Shown here one piece after another: positions 1 through 12,059 of a DNA stretch of 64,000 nucleotides. The position numbers and the translations under genes are program-made. Positions within the stretch are counted from its first letter, which is position 1. Each line of letters opens with the position of its first letter. Below the pieces are notes generated by a model that searched no databases, had not been told where the DNA came from, and saw only the letters and a list, made by a program, of their open reading frames with translations. The stretch is from Aplysia californica (Eukaryota; Mollusca; Gastropoda; Aplysiida; Aplysiidae), in contig NW_004798113.1 in the NCBI RefSeq assembly GCF_000002075.1, forward strand, positions 171,692 to 235,691. Direction: 5' to 3'.

Positions 1-10
1 ATTATTATTA

Positions 11-63
<53 letters not shown>

Positions 64-77
64 TTATTATATTTAAA

Positions 78-113
<36 letters not shown>

Positions 114-152
114 TTATTATATTTAAAATCATTATATTTATAATCATTATTA
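1..152. repeat. ATT trinucleotide microsatellite
   Basis: Long ATT/TTA runs, interrupted twice by a short ATATTTAAAAT segment and ending in GTTGTTGTTG. Simple-sequence DNA. Similar but more interrupted ATT/GTC tracts lie at 5415-5480 and 5895-6012. Confidence 0.97.
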
Positions 153-376
153 TTGTTGTTGTTGTTGTTGATAACCCTAGTAGCCTGTAATCATGTGCCA
201 GTCAGCCCAATGCCATATATATGTTTAAAAAAGGAGAGGTCTTCGACATCTGTGAATTCTATTAGAAAAGGCAAGGCTAGTGTGGTTGTACAAATCTAAC
301 ATTTACCAGAAGAGGCATTAACTTAAAGGTTGCATTTTTATGCTCAAATTTTTGTTCTGGAGCCAGTAAATGTGAA

Positions 377-608
377 GCGTGCTGACAAAATGAGTTACTT
401 CTCGGATTTGAGCCCTTAGGAAATAGATACTTCACGCTTCCAGGTGAAGTTTTTACCATTTACACCCATGAAATAATGAAAGGTATGTTATTCTTAAACA
501 ATAAATATGACATCAATAGGAAATCTACAGATTTGATCCTTGAGTCGAATTTTGCCCAATATCTCCATTTGTGGATTGCAAGAAGTAACTAATTTTGTCG
601 GCTCGCCT
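377..608. mobile_element. MITE, GACAAAATGAGTT family, copy 1
   Basis: The left end reads GCTGACAAAATGAGTTACTT and the right end carries its inverse (AAGTAACTAATTTTGTCGGC). The interior matches the copy at 55234-55465, including a shared 'AATATCTCC..ATTTGTGGATTGC' block. There is no coding capacity. Finding two copies with matching terminal inverted repeats identifies a non-autonomous DNA transposon; the superfamily is not clear. Confidence 0.75.
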
Positions 609-1117
609 CACAAATTATCTTTCAAAACACAAAAGTAATTGCATCATACAATAAAACAAACCTTTTAACATTAGCAGTATCATGACATGGACATTTTTGC
701 TTTATGCGTTGTCCTTTTACAAGTATGATATTATTTCCACCAAACTGACGCGATAAGAGAGATGTAAAAGATAACAATCTTTTTTCTGAAATATCATCAA
801 AAGATTATATACTCCGAGATATTTTAGGGCAAGTTATAGAAATGCTGACCTCTTTATTTTACAATTTTATTGTTCTGTATGTTCGTTTTTTTTTTGGGGG
901 GGGGTTTTCTTGTAAGCTGTTAAGAAGCAGGAGAAGGAAAGACGTTTGAACATACTCATCTTATATTCCATTTCTATTTCTGCAATTGTTCTGTGCGTTT
1001 GTATTTTTTATATGTTAATCTCTGTAAAAGCTATTAAAAATGTTAAAAACAGCAAAGAAAGAGAAAGATATTTATTTGTGTCTGTTCTCATGACCTTCCA
1101 TACTCTCCTTCCCAAAG

Positions 1118-1201
1118 GCAATGATGGATCGGGAGCAGATCGACAAACTGCCAGACCTTCAAGTCGGCTTCATCGATGACATTTGCATGCCTGTCTACGA
1201 C
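1118..1201 (+). CDS. PDE5/6/11-type cyclic-nucleotide phosphodiesterase, penultimate coding exon
   Basis: Phase-0 exon of 28 codons, preceded by a pyrimidine-rich CTCTCCTTCCCAAAG acceptor and followed by a GTAAGT donor. It reads A-MMDREQIDKLPDLQVGFIDDIC-MPVYD. This is the end of the class I PDE catalytic domain: the MMDRE...LP.xQVGFID.IC..(I/V)Y signature is found in the PDE5/6/11 clade, enzymes that hydrolyse cGMP and/or cAMP. The metal-binding HD motifs and the GAF domains must lie upstream of the window. Family assignment rests on this exon plus the next; PDE5, PDE6 or PDE11 cannot be told apart from so short a piece. Confidence 0.88.
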
Positions 1202-1692
1202 GTAAGTTCTGGTGAAATCTTTTCTTTTATGACACGGTTACCAGGCATAAATGTCTCTGTTAACCCAAGCAACATTTGAAGAGAGTGGTTAATAACATGT
1301 TGAAAGGTTACTGGGCATCTTCATTTTGTTTTTAAAAAACAACATTTTGGTCCTCTCTGATATAAAATTACATTTAAACAATGAAAGTTGATAAAATAAA
1401 TAATGAAATAAGTGTGTTAGGAAATAATGTGACATTATGCATAGGCCCTATCTATATGTTTTACTACAATGAAGTTGCGAAATTCATCTGAATGCAACTC
1501 AAGAATATAATACAAAAGTTGGAAGAAATGGTGAAAAAAAGAACATGGAAACTTAACATTTTTCTCTTGATTACGTTTTCGTTTGCAAGTGTGACAAATA
1601 TGCTAGTCAAGCCAAGGAATTATTTTTTTAGCTCAATGTTATGTCCAAAGGGAAGAAAGTACAAAAGGCTTTTTGCCCTACCTGCATTATGC

Positions 1693-1782
1693 TTAACACT
1701 TTGCCATCATATTTTGGAGAAAATCCAAAGAAACTGCGAGGTGAACATCGCCAATCGGTGAGGTGAAGTGGCAAAGTGTGAA
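1693..1782. mobile_element. small inverted-repeat element, AACACTTTGCC family, copy 1
   Basis: Left end TTAACACTTTGCCATCA, right end GTGGCAAAGTGTGAA. The inner sequence (AATCCAAAGAAACTG..GGT.AACATC) recurs at 50709-50842. The longer second copy confirms the ends. It lies in the PDE intron. Confidence 0.6.
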
Positions 1783-1870
1783 CTCGAAAAAAAAATTTTT
1801 TGTTTGTTTGCTCCCTATAGAACTGACACAAGGAAACAAGATTACTGAGTACTGCTGCCCTTTTCATCTT

Positions 1871-1976
1871 GTTTTAGCGAACAAGCTGTAGTTTTAGCGA
1901 ACAAGCTGTAGTTTTAGCGAACAAGATGTAGTTTTAGCGAACAAGCTGTAGTTTTAGCGAACAAGCTGTAGTTTTA
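1871..1976 (+). repeat. 20-bp tandem repeat, five units
   Basis: Five head-to-tail copies of GTTTTAGCGAACAAGCTGTA with one substitution in the third unit, followed by a partial sixth. It is a young minisatellite in the PDE intron. Confidence 0.95.
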
Positions 1977-2408
1977 TGAACCCAGGGAAAAGGGAAATGG
2001 GTACAAATCTTGCTCAAATGTGGAAAATGTTTGAAATTAAGACGAGATATGGAGGCTTTGCCTGGGATGATACAAACATGCAATAATTATAAAGATGATG
2101 ATGCATGACGCTTGAAACAAAAGAAAGGGGAATTATAGAAGACAATGAAATCATAACAGGGTTGGATTGTGGTGCTGAAAAAGATATTGCTGATAATCTT
2201 ATTTCTATATATTATATTGTTTTCTGTGTTACTGTCAGCAGTCACTTATATATATAGTGGCTCATACATAGTCAGCTGGACGGTCCTACTAGAAATGTAC
2301 TACTTCCTTTCTTTCTCTCTTTTATTTCTGTCTGTCTATCTCGTTTTTTTCTCCCACATTTTTAGCAATGTGCAAGTTGGTGTGAACCTTTTTACTAAAA
2401 CAAATGCT

Positions 2409-2594
2409 TTAGTTTTAGTGTTAGTGAGTGTTTCACAGCACTTGCAACACAATAAGGTCATACAAGTGCCGAAGATTAGAGGTGTTACAAGAGAGTAACA
2501 AACACAAAAAAGAAGGAGAGATAAGGACAATACCGGTAGATGTTTGATAGGAAAGAAGAAGCAAACCACACCAGAGCACCTGCCAACCACCCAC
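2409..2594 (+). mobile_element. SINE-like dispersed repeat, full-length copy (PDE intron)
   Basis: Same ~170-190 bp sequence as the copies at 24919, 26974, 28377, 28885, 31748, 41485 and 50407. Landmarks in order: TTTTAGTAAGTGTTTTAC, CACTTGCAACACAATAAGG, GAAGATTAGAGGTGTTACAA, GAGAGTAACAAACACAAAAA, GATGTTTGATAGGAAAGAAG, CACCAGAGCACC, CCAACCACCCA. No terminal inverted repeats, open frame or tRNA-type A/B boxes were seen, so the type (SINE or other) is unresolved. Confidence 0.8.
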
Positions 2595-2625
2595 TAATGC
2601 TTTAGCTCATAATTTTGTATTTCAG

Positions 2626-3336
2626 GCAATCAGCAAAGTTTCCTCGAAGCTGAGCCCTCTGTTGGAAGGATGTCAACAGAACCGCGAGAACTGGCAGATG
2701 GAAGCGAGGGCGGCGAACAAGAGACTGGAAGAGCAACGAGTGGAAAACGCAGACAAGGATAAGGAGGAGGATGAGAAGAAAGAGAAACACAACAGCAGCA
2801 GCAGCAGCAACAGCAATGAAAAGATTTGTGCGAAAAGTTCGAGAGACAATGTGAAAGAGAAAGAGGACGATGACGAGATGGAGCTGGAGGAAGATGAGGA
2901 CACGGTTGTGGAGAATGTGAGTTTTACCGTGATACCGTTGGACGTCTCGGTCAAAGACGGTAACGAGGACGCCTCGCCTAGTCCAGAGCTACACAGAAAT
3001 GTATTACGGTACAAAGAAAAGCGCGGGGATGAGACACCGGCTATGTCAGACAGTGGGGATGAGGTGAACAACGGCGCTCACGAAGACCGACTGCTTTTAT
3101 TAAGTAAAAGTAAAAACAACCAATCAGACGTGGAGAAATGGAAGCACTCGGGAGACGGCGATCAGACGTCATCAAAGCACGATGGAGGAGGAGGAGGGGG
3201 AGGAGGAGGGATGAGAATTTTTGGTAGAGGTTGTGGGGGAAGAAGTTCTAGCAAAGGCAGCAGTGGCAAAAAACGAGCATTCTCAGGGCGGGAAAGGTCA
3301 CGGGGCAGAGAGGAAGACAAGTCGAGCACATCTTGA
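2626..3336 (+). CDS. PDE5/6/11-type phosphodiesterase, last coding exon with long low-complexity tail
   Basis: Opens after a TTTTGTATTTCAG acceptor in phase 0, matching the exon at 1118-1201, and stops at TGA 3334-3336: 236 residues. Residues 1-25 (AISKVSSKLSPLLEGCQQNRENW) finish the catalytic domain; SPLLEGC..NR..W is the usual last helix of PDE5/11 enzymes. The other ~210 residues are a charged, probably disordered tail: an E/D/K-rich stretch, a serine run, a second acidic block, a run of nine glycines (about 3184-3212), then an R/S/G/K-rich basic end. Known PDE5/11 enzymes usually stop a few tens of residues after the last helix, so this tail is unusually long. The 1.4 kb intron before it contains a SINE-like repeat (2409-2594). 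Confidence 0.87.
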   Translation, partial: AISKVSSKLSPLLEGCQQNRENWQMEARAANKRLEEQRVENADKDKEEDEKKEKHNSSSSSNSNEKICAKSSRDNVKEKEDDDEMELEEDEDTVVENVSFTVIPLDVSVKDGNEDASPSPELHRNVLRYKEKRGDETPAMSDSGDEVNNGAHEDRLLLLSKSKNNQSDVEKWKHSGDGDQTSSKHDGGGGGGGGGMRIFGRGCGGRSSSKGSSGKKRAFSGRERSRGREEDKSSTS

Positions 3337-3735
3337 CAATTACTGCCCCGAGGTTGCCAGGTTTTGTAGAAATTTGTTTGCTATTCATTACTGAGAACAA
3401 ACCATTGCTATTATTAAAAAGTTCCGTATTCTTAGACCAGTCGCATTTAATTTTGATGGCTTTTTTTTTCTACCTGGGCTTCAGAAATTTTGTGCAACGA
3501 ATTATTATATCATCAGGCAAATGTCTCAAATAATATTCTGCCTTTTAAAAAAATTAGTATGTGTTGTAAGATCTTGATATCACATAGATGCTAGATCTAG
3601 TTGAATTTTTAGAAATAATTTACATCAATTTTATCTTTAATATGCATGTCTTATGTACATGTGCCTCAGGTAGATATAATACATATTTATAAGACTCCAA
3701 ATTGACTTTGCTAAGACATATCATGGTACTTTTAA

Positions 3736-3741
3736 AATAAA
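3736..3741 (+). terminator. candidate polyadenylation signal of the PDE gene
   Basis: First AATAAA downstream of the PDE stop, about 400 nt after it, in AT-rich sequence. Position and hexamer are the only evidence. Confidence 0.45.
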
Positions 3742-4190
3742 TTTCTGCCATGACCTTTTATCATTCTTTATCCTATGCCTGATTTGTTCTCAGTTGATGG
3801 CGTCGTAAACACAGTTGGTGATGGCTAGAGTTGTGCGTCTGGTAAAGATGGTTATTTTTTTATTTTCATGTTTCAATACCATTAGGCTACTTACTGTAAG
3901 TTACAGCTTCCTTGATTTGCAAACTGATTTTTTTTTTTCATTTTACATTTTTTTTTCTGTCTAACACTGATTTGTATAGTAGAAGCAAAAGATCACATTA
4001 CCTACCCAAACCTCAACCAAACCTGCCTCAACTTTTATGAACATGAAGTTAGTGTATCTTTAATTAATTAAGTCAGAACAACATGCCTATAGATTTTGAT
4101 TCACATCGCAATGAAGGTTCCATACCAAAGGATGGAGCAAGATCTTTATAATATAAGATTTATAATTCAATTCAGTCCATGCTTGTAAGA

Positions 4191-4362
4191 ACTGTCCCCG
4201 TAGTTTTATGCAAGAAAAGTTCTGAAATTATGCCCAAAAATTGGAAATTATGCGATTCTGTTAATTTTAACAAAGAATGATAAAGGAAAATAATCAGAAA
4301 TTCTGCAAAAAATTATCCAATTTTGCTAAATTATGCGGGGTGCATAAAACCATGGGGACAGT
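4191..4362 (+). mobile_element. MITE, CTGTCCCC family, copy 1
   Basis: Left end ACTGTCCCCGTAGTTTTATG, right end GCATAAAACCATGGGGACAGT: about 20 bp imperfect terminal inverted repeats around an AT-rich 130 bp interior (ATTATGCGATT..TTAACAAAGAATGATAAA..). Related copies lie at 14901-15083 (inverted), 16001-16179 and 63941-64000. The inner block GCATAATTT..GCAAA repeats the terminal motif. Non-autonomous DNA transposon. Confidence 0.85.
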
Positions 4363-6110
4363 AAGAAGAAGAAGAAAAAAAGAGTGTTGAAAGGTAGTGA
4401 GAGCAAATGTAAGGTGTGGCAGACCTGATCTCTCTTGTGCAATTGATTTAATTAAGTACGTTGTAAATGACAGATATTTCACAAGATTTCATTTTAGTTC
4501 AAGTAAGAGAAATAATGTTCCCTTATTTATTTATGGGAAGCATGCATCACGAGAGTTTTGTGCAATCTCAAAACGTGTAGGAAAGTCTTGTTTTCCTGCT
4601 ATTGTATCGATATTTAGAATCAGAATAAAAGTTTCATTGACTGTTCTTGGGCAATTTGCAATAGAGATATATTAATGGAACGCAATTCAAATATTGTTCA
4701 GTCTGTATCAAATCTCTTTTATCGCATTTTAGTGAGTTGACTTTTTAAATTTTTTTTTGTAATGTAACCTTTCTTGTAAAATAATACCGAAAAGTCTTGA
4801 AAATCTCCCAAACTATTCTCAGTCGGAGTCGCATATCATCATTAGTGCTTAAGCTAACTAAAGTTGTTTATTAGAGTTTGTTGTGAGTAGCATTAACTGT
4901 GATTCGATGCTTTGTAGCACCCATCCCCAAAAAGATGGGTAGAATGTTTCTTCTTTTTATATATTGTTTTTTAATTATTAATTCCACCCCTTTTTCTTTT
5001 TTTCTTTATTTTCTTTCTTTTCTTTGTTTTTTATTTTTTTTATTTTTTTTTGTTAACCTGCGTTGTCCTGGTCTCACCAGAGTTAAAACGTACCTAAGTT
5101 TCATTCTATTAAAACCTCCGTTTTTTCCACTTCTAGGCTGGTACGACTTGATGTTTGATGGTGTGGTGTTTTCAGCTCGATGCTGATCCGCTTTTAATGG
5201 CAATCTCGGGGATCTCGTTGACTCACTTTTTTTCCGCATGAAATCATGTACATTGTATCATGTATAGTGCATTGAACTCAGACTCAGAGCTTTACACACT
5301 GACTTTTAAAATGATTCCATTGGAAGATTTCAGAGTTCCTGCTGTGGAGATGTCAGTTTGATATATATATAGATCTATGTGCATTATATTTTTATATAAC
5401 TCCACTGATGTAAATATTATTATCATTATTACCATTATTATTATTATGATTATTATTACTACTATGATTATTATTCAATTTGACACAAAGATTGAAATGA
5501 GCAGTCATTGCTTTTTTGCCTCCATCCAAAGTATTTTTGAGTATTGGAATGTTATATTTATGTGTGTATGTGTGTGTGTATTGCAATGGTCTGCCGACTG
5601 GCTTTTTATATTGTTACGATATATAAATCATTGAGGACGTCAGTTGGGATGTGCAGTTAGGGCGCAGAGGACTGATTCTCTGTGTGTTTACGAGCTCGGT
5701 ATGTTGTGATTACTTACAGTTAAGAGTTTCGTGTCGAGGGTTCTCTCGCTCTGAATTTTCCTGAATGAAACCGACGTAACCAAATTCTTTTTCGACTTGA
5801 ATCTTCATCACGGGCTGTGATATTTATGAGATCATGTATTGTTACCTATCTGTGTTTGTATGGTTTTTTTCATGATGAAGCCTCAGCCTTTGTATTTATT
5901 ATTATTATTATTATTGTCATTATTATTATTATCGTTATTATTAATATTATTATTATTATTATTGTCATTATTATTATTATCGTTATTATTATTATCGTTA
6001 TTATTAATATTACTTCACTGTACTTGGTATCATGTAGTTATACACCATCTGTGCTTCGAGCGAGTGCTTGTCTGATTATGCTTGATGGGAGCGCTTGAGT
6101 CAGATAAAGT

Positions 6111-6608
6111 TACAGTCAGACTCAGATATGTAACAGGACACACGGGACCGGCAGTTTTTCCCTGTTATAAGTAAGTGAGTCCTGGTATAACCATTATCAA
6201 AGGAAACTACCACTACCAGCATCATTGCATCTTCACCTTACTGTATGTTCGGTTACCACAAATCCTTTTCCAGTGGGCTGTTTTGCTGACACTGAGACGG
6301 AATCTATCAGTGACCCCCAACACTATGGGGAGGTGTGTGTTTGAAAGTTTGTGTTTATTAAGCAAGCGATCATACAAACAGGCGAAATGTCTTGATTGAG
6401 ACAAATTTTAATAATTTGACGGATCGAAAGCAAGTTCATGTGCTGCAAGATCACTGTCATTTATATCCGAGTCTGCGCAAATTGAACCCTGTTATAGCCA
6501 GGTTCATATTACTTACACTTAAAGAGAAAAAAAACGGGGATTTTATTTATCACTGTTATATCCCAGTTCCTGTAACAACAGCGGCTGTTATAAATGGACT
6601 GGACTGTA
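6111..6608. mobile_element. pogo/mariner-like non-autonomous element
   Basis: Begins TACAGTCAGACTCAGATATG and ends with the inverse of TACAGTCCAGTCC. Several 'TATAAC' motifs occur inside, as is typical of pogo/Tigger-type ends with TA target sites. An inner ~190 bp (CTGTATGTTCGGTTACCACA... to the AACACTATGGGG block) is shared with 11687-11930. No transposase reading frame is left. Confidence 0.6.
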
Positions 6609-7525
6609 TCTCTTCAGGTCAGATGAGCCTACATGACGCGTGCGTCTGAGTTAACTCTCGAGGGTGAAGACTGCTATATTTAGACCACCACCATACACCG
6701 AGGCGTATATTTGAGACACTGAAGGATAATTAAAGCAGATGCTTGGTTGGGCTTTCAGTGAACTTGTCACAGTTATCTCATCACATACTCCAACTTGAGA
6801 AAAAACGTGTGGTGAGTTCACCGTGGATTGACAGGCAAACCCACACGTATCAACCTTGAATTAATCATATTTTTAAAATATAAAACCAGAGTTTATTCAA
6901 TCAGAATCTACACATGTCAACCTTTCGGTTTCAACGTTTTAAAGAGAAAACGGACTCATTTTTTGGTGCAATATATAAAACCCGTTAAGAATTTGCATGC
7001 CCTTACTGTATGAAATAAAACAAGTTGAAAATGGTGTAAGATGGCTGGTGGATATGGTGTGACGAGGTCACGGTTATTTGGATACTTTTGTTTCGGAGAA
7101 CTCGCCACACATTTTTCAGCTGTGTCGACTTCACTGGTTCCCCTTGGTTGTACGTTCAGGTCGACTGGGTGTGGAGGCGTATGTATGTTTGATGAGTTGA
7201 ATGGTTACTACAGTAGACACTCAGATGTGTGTGTTCAGGTCGAATGGGTTAAACTCGAGGGAAAGGAGGGTATTTTTTGTTTTGTTTTATTCCTGAATAA
7301 ACGGATTTTCTAGTTTTGACAATCAATCATGCTCAATTTGATAATTTTTGTATAAAAATGTAGCAAGGGATGTAGATTTTTAAAAAGTTTTTTTCTTGCC
7401 ACACCCAGCTAGATGCAGTAGCGCTGTTCATTATAAAGACAGAGCGTCTGGTCCTCTGTATAGATGTAGAGGTGGGAGAAAAAATAATACTGTGAGAGAG
7501 ACATTCAAAAATTTTAATGTGTAGG

Positions 7526-7576
7526 CCAACACATCAAAATTTTATATATATATATATAAAATTTTGATGTGTTGGC
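7526..7576. repeat. perfect foldback (hairpin) of about 25-bp arms
   Basis: GGCCAACACATCAAAATTTT is followed by an (AT)n centre and its exact reverse complement, ending TTGATGTGTTGGCC. The right flank (7570-7615, - strand) resembles the A-box half of a tRNA-like SINE (CCTCTGTAGCACAGTGGG). Confidence 0.85.
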
Positions 7577-9505
7577 CAAGTTCACCACCCACTGTGCTAC
7601 AGAGGCCAGGGTAATAATAATAGGTATAGCTTTGTTCACTTTTGTCTGACAGTGTAAAAAAAAATTCTAGCTCATTGAGGAATTTACTTATGTCCTCGAA
7701 ACTTTGCATGGTACTTCTTTAGGCCAGCGATCAAACAAAAATATTTTTTCGAAAAATCTTCACCCAGTAATAAAAATGTTCTTCTCTTTGGGCCCTATAT
7801 TAAAAACCGCTCTTTGGATGCATACACAGGATCACTAAAATGAATTACTTACAGTAGACTGGCCTACAAATTACTTATTTAGAGACAGCAACACCACTCT
7901 GCCCCCACATTTCAGTGTAAACTTGTAGATTTCATCCCCCAGCTGTCTAGACGTCTCTACGTGCTCCACGTGAGTCTCGAAAAATACTCACCTTGTCTCT
8001 TGAATCGTGTTTCTGAGGCGAACTTTAAAGAGTGGCGTTGAGGAAAATATGTCAACTTTTCAATGTTTTAGGTGTATGCTGTGAGTCCCCTATTATTTTT
8101 TTGACCCGCTGTAGGCTTATATCAAAGAAAACGTGTTGGAACCTTAGTTTGAAGTGACTTTTATGAGTGAGCTTTTAGATTCTGTTGGTCGCTTAACTTT
8201 TAGACCCGCATGCAATGAGCCAGAAAAATTAAACTGAGCGATTTGTTTTTATCCCGTTTTAACTGCAGTGAGACGAAAGTGAACGAGCTATAGCATGTTT
8301 GTATTGCACAAATTCCCTCTCAACAGCAAGCTCCATGTGCTTTACAATCTATACTATTACCCCAGCAGACCTGATATCATTCTGAAACAATCTCAACTTC
8401 CTGGGAAGGGTACAGAGCAAGCTGCTGTTCATAATCGCTAAAACCCGGACATACTGACAAGGTGGATTTGGTTAGTGGTGGATAGGTTGAACGTTGAGCT
8501 TCAGCAAGAAACAGCATTGCGTTTTATTATAAAAATGTTGTATTTTTACCGGAACTAATGAAGACATGAATGCAATGCTAACTCTTTTCTGTGAATGAAA
8601 TAAGTAACAAGGTATGATGGGTAAGCCGTGGTCTGTTTTTAAGCACTCAAAATGACTGTTTTGAGGATTGTGTAAAAGAACCAACTTTTATACAAAGAAC
8701 AGTTTCCGCTCGTATGTTTACCTGTGCACATTTTTCCAGTGATATTTTTTATATGTAAAATGTATTTTTTCCTGTTGTGGATCACTGTGTGAACTTCTTG
8801 TAGTATAAGCCCCATTCGCTTACTCTGTCCACAACTGTTTTATAGATAGACGTAAAAGGTTCAAGTTCAAGAGCACAGTTCGTTTTTACTGCCACCTCTA
8901 TAGTTAGTTTTATATGCTTCTTTGAAAGCTAAGAAATTAATGTGAAATGATGATTTTTTTGATAGTTTGAATGGCGTTGAATGTTTACTGGCACGTTACA
9001 TTTGTTGGTGGATCAATGAAGATGTGCACCTTTTTTATCAGGGATGACATTTGTAAACAATTTTTTTTTAACTTTAAGTTTTACACCCCTTTCAGCTCAG
9101 CTTGAATTATGTGAGAGGCGAGGCCTTATAGTATATTATTATCTGTGATGTAGTGAGAGTTTTGGAGATACGGTAAGTGTAACTCTGTTAATGCACGCGT
9201 CGTGATAATAGGGCAAGTTCTTCTTATCCCTGTATAACCCACTTAGCCTATTACTAGTAGTCATTGGACCTTCTTTTGAAACGTTGGTTCAAAATAGCCC
9301 TTTTTTATGTTAAAGTAAAAGAAATAATGTTCTGTTTAAGTTTCTTTTCTGAAACAATTTTAGTGGTGTAATTTCTTTTTGTACGTCGCTTCAAAGACAG
9401 TCAGCTTGCTAAGTCAGTTCTTTCTATTTTGTGTTTTCTCTCTCAACATCGGACCTGCTAGAAGTGTGATGCAGATGTACTGGTGAATCGTTCTGAAATG
9501 CTTTA

Positions 9506-9718
9506 CCCTATCCGTACACCCTGGGGTCATTTTGTACCCCCGGGGTTGTATTCTTCACATTTAGAATACTTCTCTTTGAAACTTTCAGTATTTCTTAAAA
9601 AATCATTTTGACAGACTGCTACTGCTATGCAAAACGTATGGATCGGATATAGGAGCAAATTCCCTCTTTCAACTTTGGAAAGTGGTGGCACAGAGTTCCC
9701 TGCGTCGTATGGATAGGG
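9506..9718 (+). mobile_element. piggyBac-like MITE (CCCTATCCGTACG family), copy 1
   Basis: Starts CCCTATCCGTACACCCTGGG and ends TATGGATAGGG, followed by TTAA; the left flank is TTTA, a decayed TTAA. The inner blocks (TCATTTTGTACCCCCGGGG, TTAGAATACTTCT, TGGTGGCACAGAGTTCCC) recur in the copies at 15402, 18667, 27619 and 63196. A TTAA target and CCC..GGG ends are hallmarks of the piggyBac superfamily. Confidence 0.85.
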
Positions 9719-11506
9719 TTAAAGAAGTGGACTAAAACTAGAAATGGCTGCTTAAAATTAAAACCAACAAAGAGTATGGTCATCAATTATTCTGTCATGA
9801 TTCTATTGGTCCGATTCTTTAGACCTCCAACTCCAATATCATGTGTAATATGATGATGATGTAGTCCCTGCCTTTTTGTAGCCGAGTCAAAACTATTTGG
9901 AAGCACAACAATCGAGTCGTAGCACATGTCGCTGTACCTTTGATATACTGCCTGCCTTGTGCTGCCCTGCCCTGCCCAGGGAGATATACAGCAAGGAGGG
10001 AAAGTGAGGACTGTTTATTATTAATTGTTCACGCACTATAAATGGTTGTCCCCAAATGCTACTGACAAGTGATATTTATACTGTGTGTGCTGACTATTCC
10101 CACTCTCTCTTATGTGCCCACATACGAACACACACATACACACACATATACACAATCATACATACTCACAATCACACACACGCATGCAATCACACACACA
10201 CACACATATAAACAGTCAAACTCACACAAAAAGACACGCAGATGGGTTGTATTGTTTTTTATTTCAATGCTAGAAATCCAATATATTTCAATGTCTCATC
10301 GTTATGTAGCAAAGAAGCTTTGCAAAAAAACCTGAATATATTACTGTTGATATTGTTGTGACCGTTCCCCCTTTTATCCGTCTATGCACTCTCTTAGGTT
10401 CAACTCTTTTTTTGATTGCATTTTGTATTACTCATGTTCCCTCCCATGCATTTACCTTTAGAACAAGACACGTGTGTCTTCTCTGTCCTTCTACATGTAC
10501 TTTTTTGTTTTTGTTCTCTTATTTTTTGGTTCCCTTTTTTTTGTTCTCTTTTTTTTTTTGTTTGCAATGATATTTAAATAGATTTCTTCTGTCTTCTTTT
10601 CACTTTGATTACTTTAGGGTTTTTTCTTCTTTTCAGTTTTTGACTCACTGCATATGCTTTTCAGTACTCTTTCACAATAATGATGGGTGTGAAGTAAAGC
10701 CATGTTCTCATGTTGTTACTGCCTCCTGCCTTAGCTACCTTCACTTTTGCTTATCTCTTTCTGCCGTCTTTTCTAACTTTTCGTTTTAGTTTGCTCTTTG
10801 ATTTAGCCGGTAATCAACGCATAATATATATCTATAATATCTGGGGTGGGGTGGGGGAGTGGGGGGGAAGGGGGAAAGGTGTACATGTAATTAATCAAGC
10901 TTCATTTTAACAGATTCTCCTTTAAAAAAAATTTTTTTTTTACTTACAGGTGGCCGCACACACAATAACCTTTCTTTTTTTAAAGCGTATTTGACTCCCA
11001 ATTCACTGTCGGCGCCAAATTTACTATGAATTTGACACTAAAAACCATGCTGATTTCATGTCAGAGTCAGATAAAAATTCTGCTTGAAAAAAAAAAACAA
11101 CTCTAAACCATGTGCAGATAAAATGCTTGGGGGTTATGTATGGTAAAAAATAATCGCAAGCTGAGGCTCAATGCAAGACACGTTTTTGACCGGCTAACTG
11201 GCGTGAATTGGCTCGTGTGTGTGTGGCAGGCTTTTAAAGGGGAAACATTAGAGTTAGAGACCTGTGCTATTGTCAATGAATGTTTTTTTCCAAACAACTT
11301 TGTCTCGTAAACTGTAAGTGATGATCTGAGCATTCGACCAGCTGTAAGTGATGATCTGAGCATTCGACCTGTTGTTGGTTGACGGGAACATAAAGGCTTG
11401 AGAAACCAGTGGATGCTGATCCAGCAGAATTCACTTGATCGTAAAATGAAACCGGATAGCTCCCTTACTTTGACCTCTCGAACAGTTGGATTGTGGGATG
11501 ATGGGG

Positions 11507-11610
11507 NNNNNNNNNNNNNNNNNNNNNNNNNNNNNNNNNNNNNNNNNNNNNNNNNNNNNNNNNNNNNNNNNNNNNNNNNNNNNNNNNNNNNNNNNNNNNN
11601 NNNNNNNNNN
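11507..11610. other. assembly gap (N run)
   Basis: 104 unresolved bases; true length unknown. Sequence on either side is not obviously related. Confidence 1.
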
Positions 11611-11686
11611 TCACATGACCTTATACAGTTGCGAGCGCCGTAAAACTTTACTGAAACAAATATAATCTTAGGCAGAGACTACTGTA

Positions 11687-11930
11687 TACAGTCAAACTTG
11701 GATACTAAATAACATAACAGCTCAGACGGGACGGGCAGTTTTTCTGTTATAAATGAGTCCTGTTATAACCATTATCAAGGGAAACTACCAGTACCATTGC
11801 TCCTTCAGCTTACTATATTACTGTATGTTCGGTTACCACAAATCCTTTTCCAGTGGGCTGTTTTGCTGACACTGAGACGGAATCGTTCAGTGACCCCAAC
11901 ACTATGGTGGGGGGAATATTTGGCTGTTGT
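11687..11930. mobile_element. pogo/mariner-like element, left part
   Basis: Starts TACAGTCAAACTTGGATACT and continues into the segment shared with 6111-6608 (GTTCGGTTACCACAAATCC, CAGTGGGCTGTTTTGCTGAC, CACTGAGACGGAAT). The right end was not found, so it is truncated. Confidence 0.6.
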
Positions 11931-12059
11931 TATGTCAGCGTTACCATTTTATTATTTCTTTTACAATTACAGCAAGCATTATGTTCTTAGATTCCCTCTT
12001 TCTTGGGTTGTTTTTTACGACAGCATCTATCATCTATGGAATGTATACTGGTGTTAATT

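Noticed and set aside
946-1179. Frame reading KQEKERRLNIL just upstream of the PDE exon as an earlier PDE exon
   Set aside because: No donor at the right place, and the sequence after LNI does not follow the family; the true previous exon should end in phase 0 and probably lies outside the window.
2673-3071. 132-residue serine-rich open frame on the - strand
   Set aside because: Exact antisense of the acidic PDE tail (GAG/GAA codons read as Ser/Leu).
10069-10335. H/T-rich frames at this and other CA/TG repeats (48003, 54414, 63453)
   Set aside because: Translation of microsatellites.
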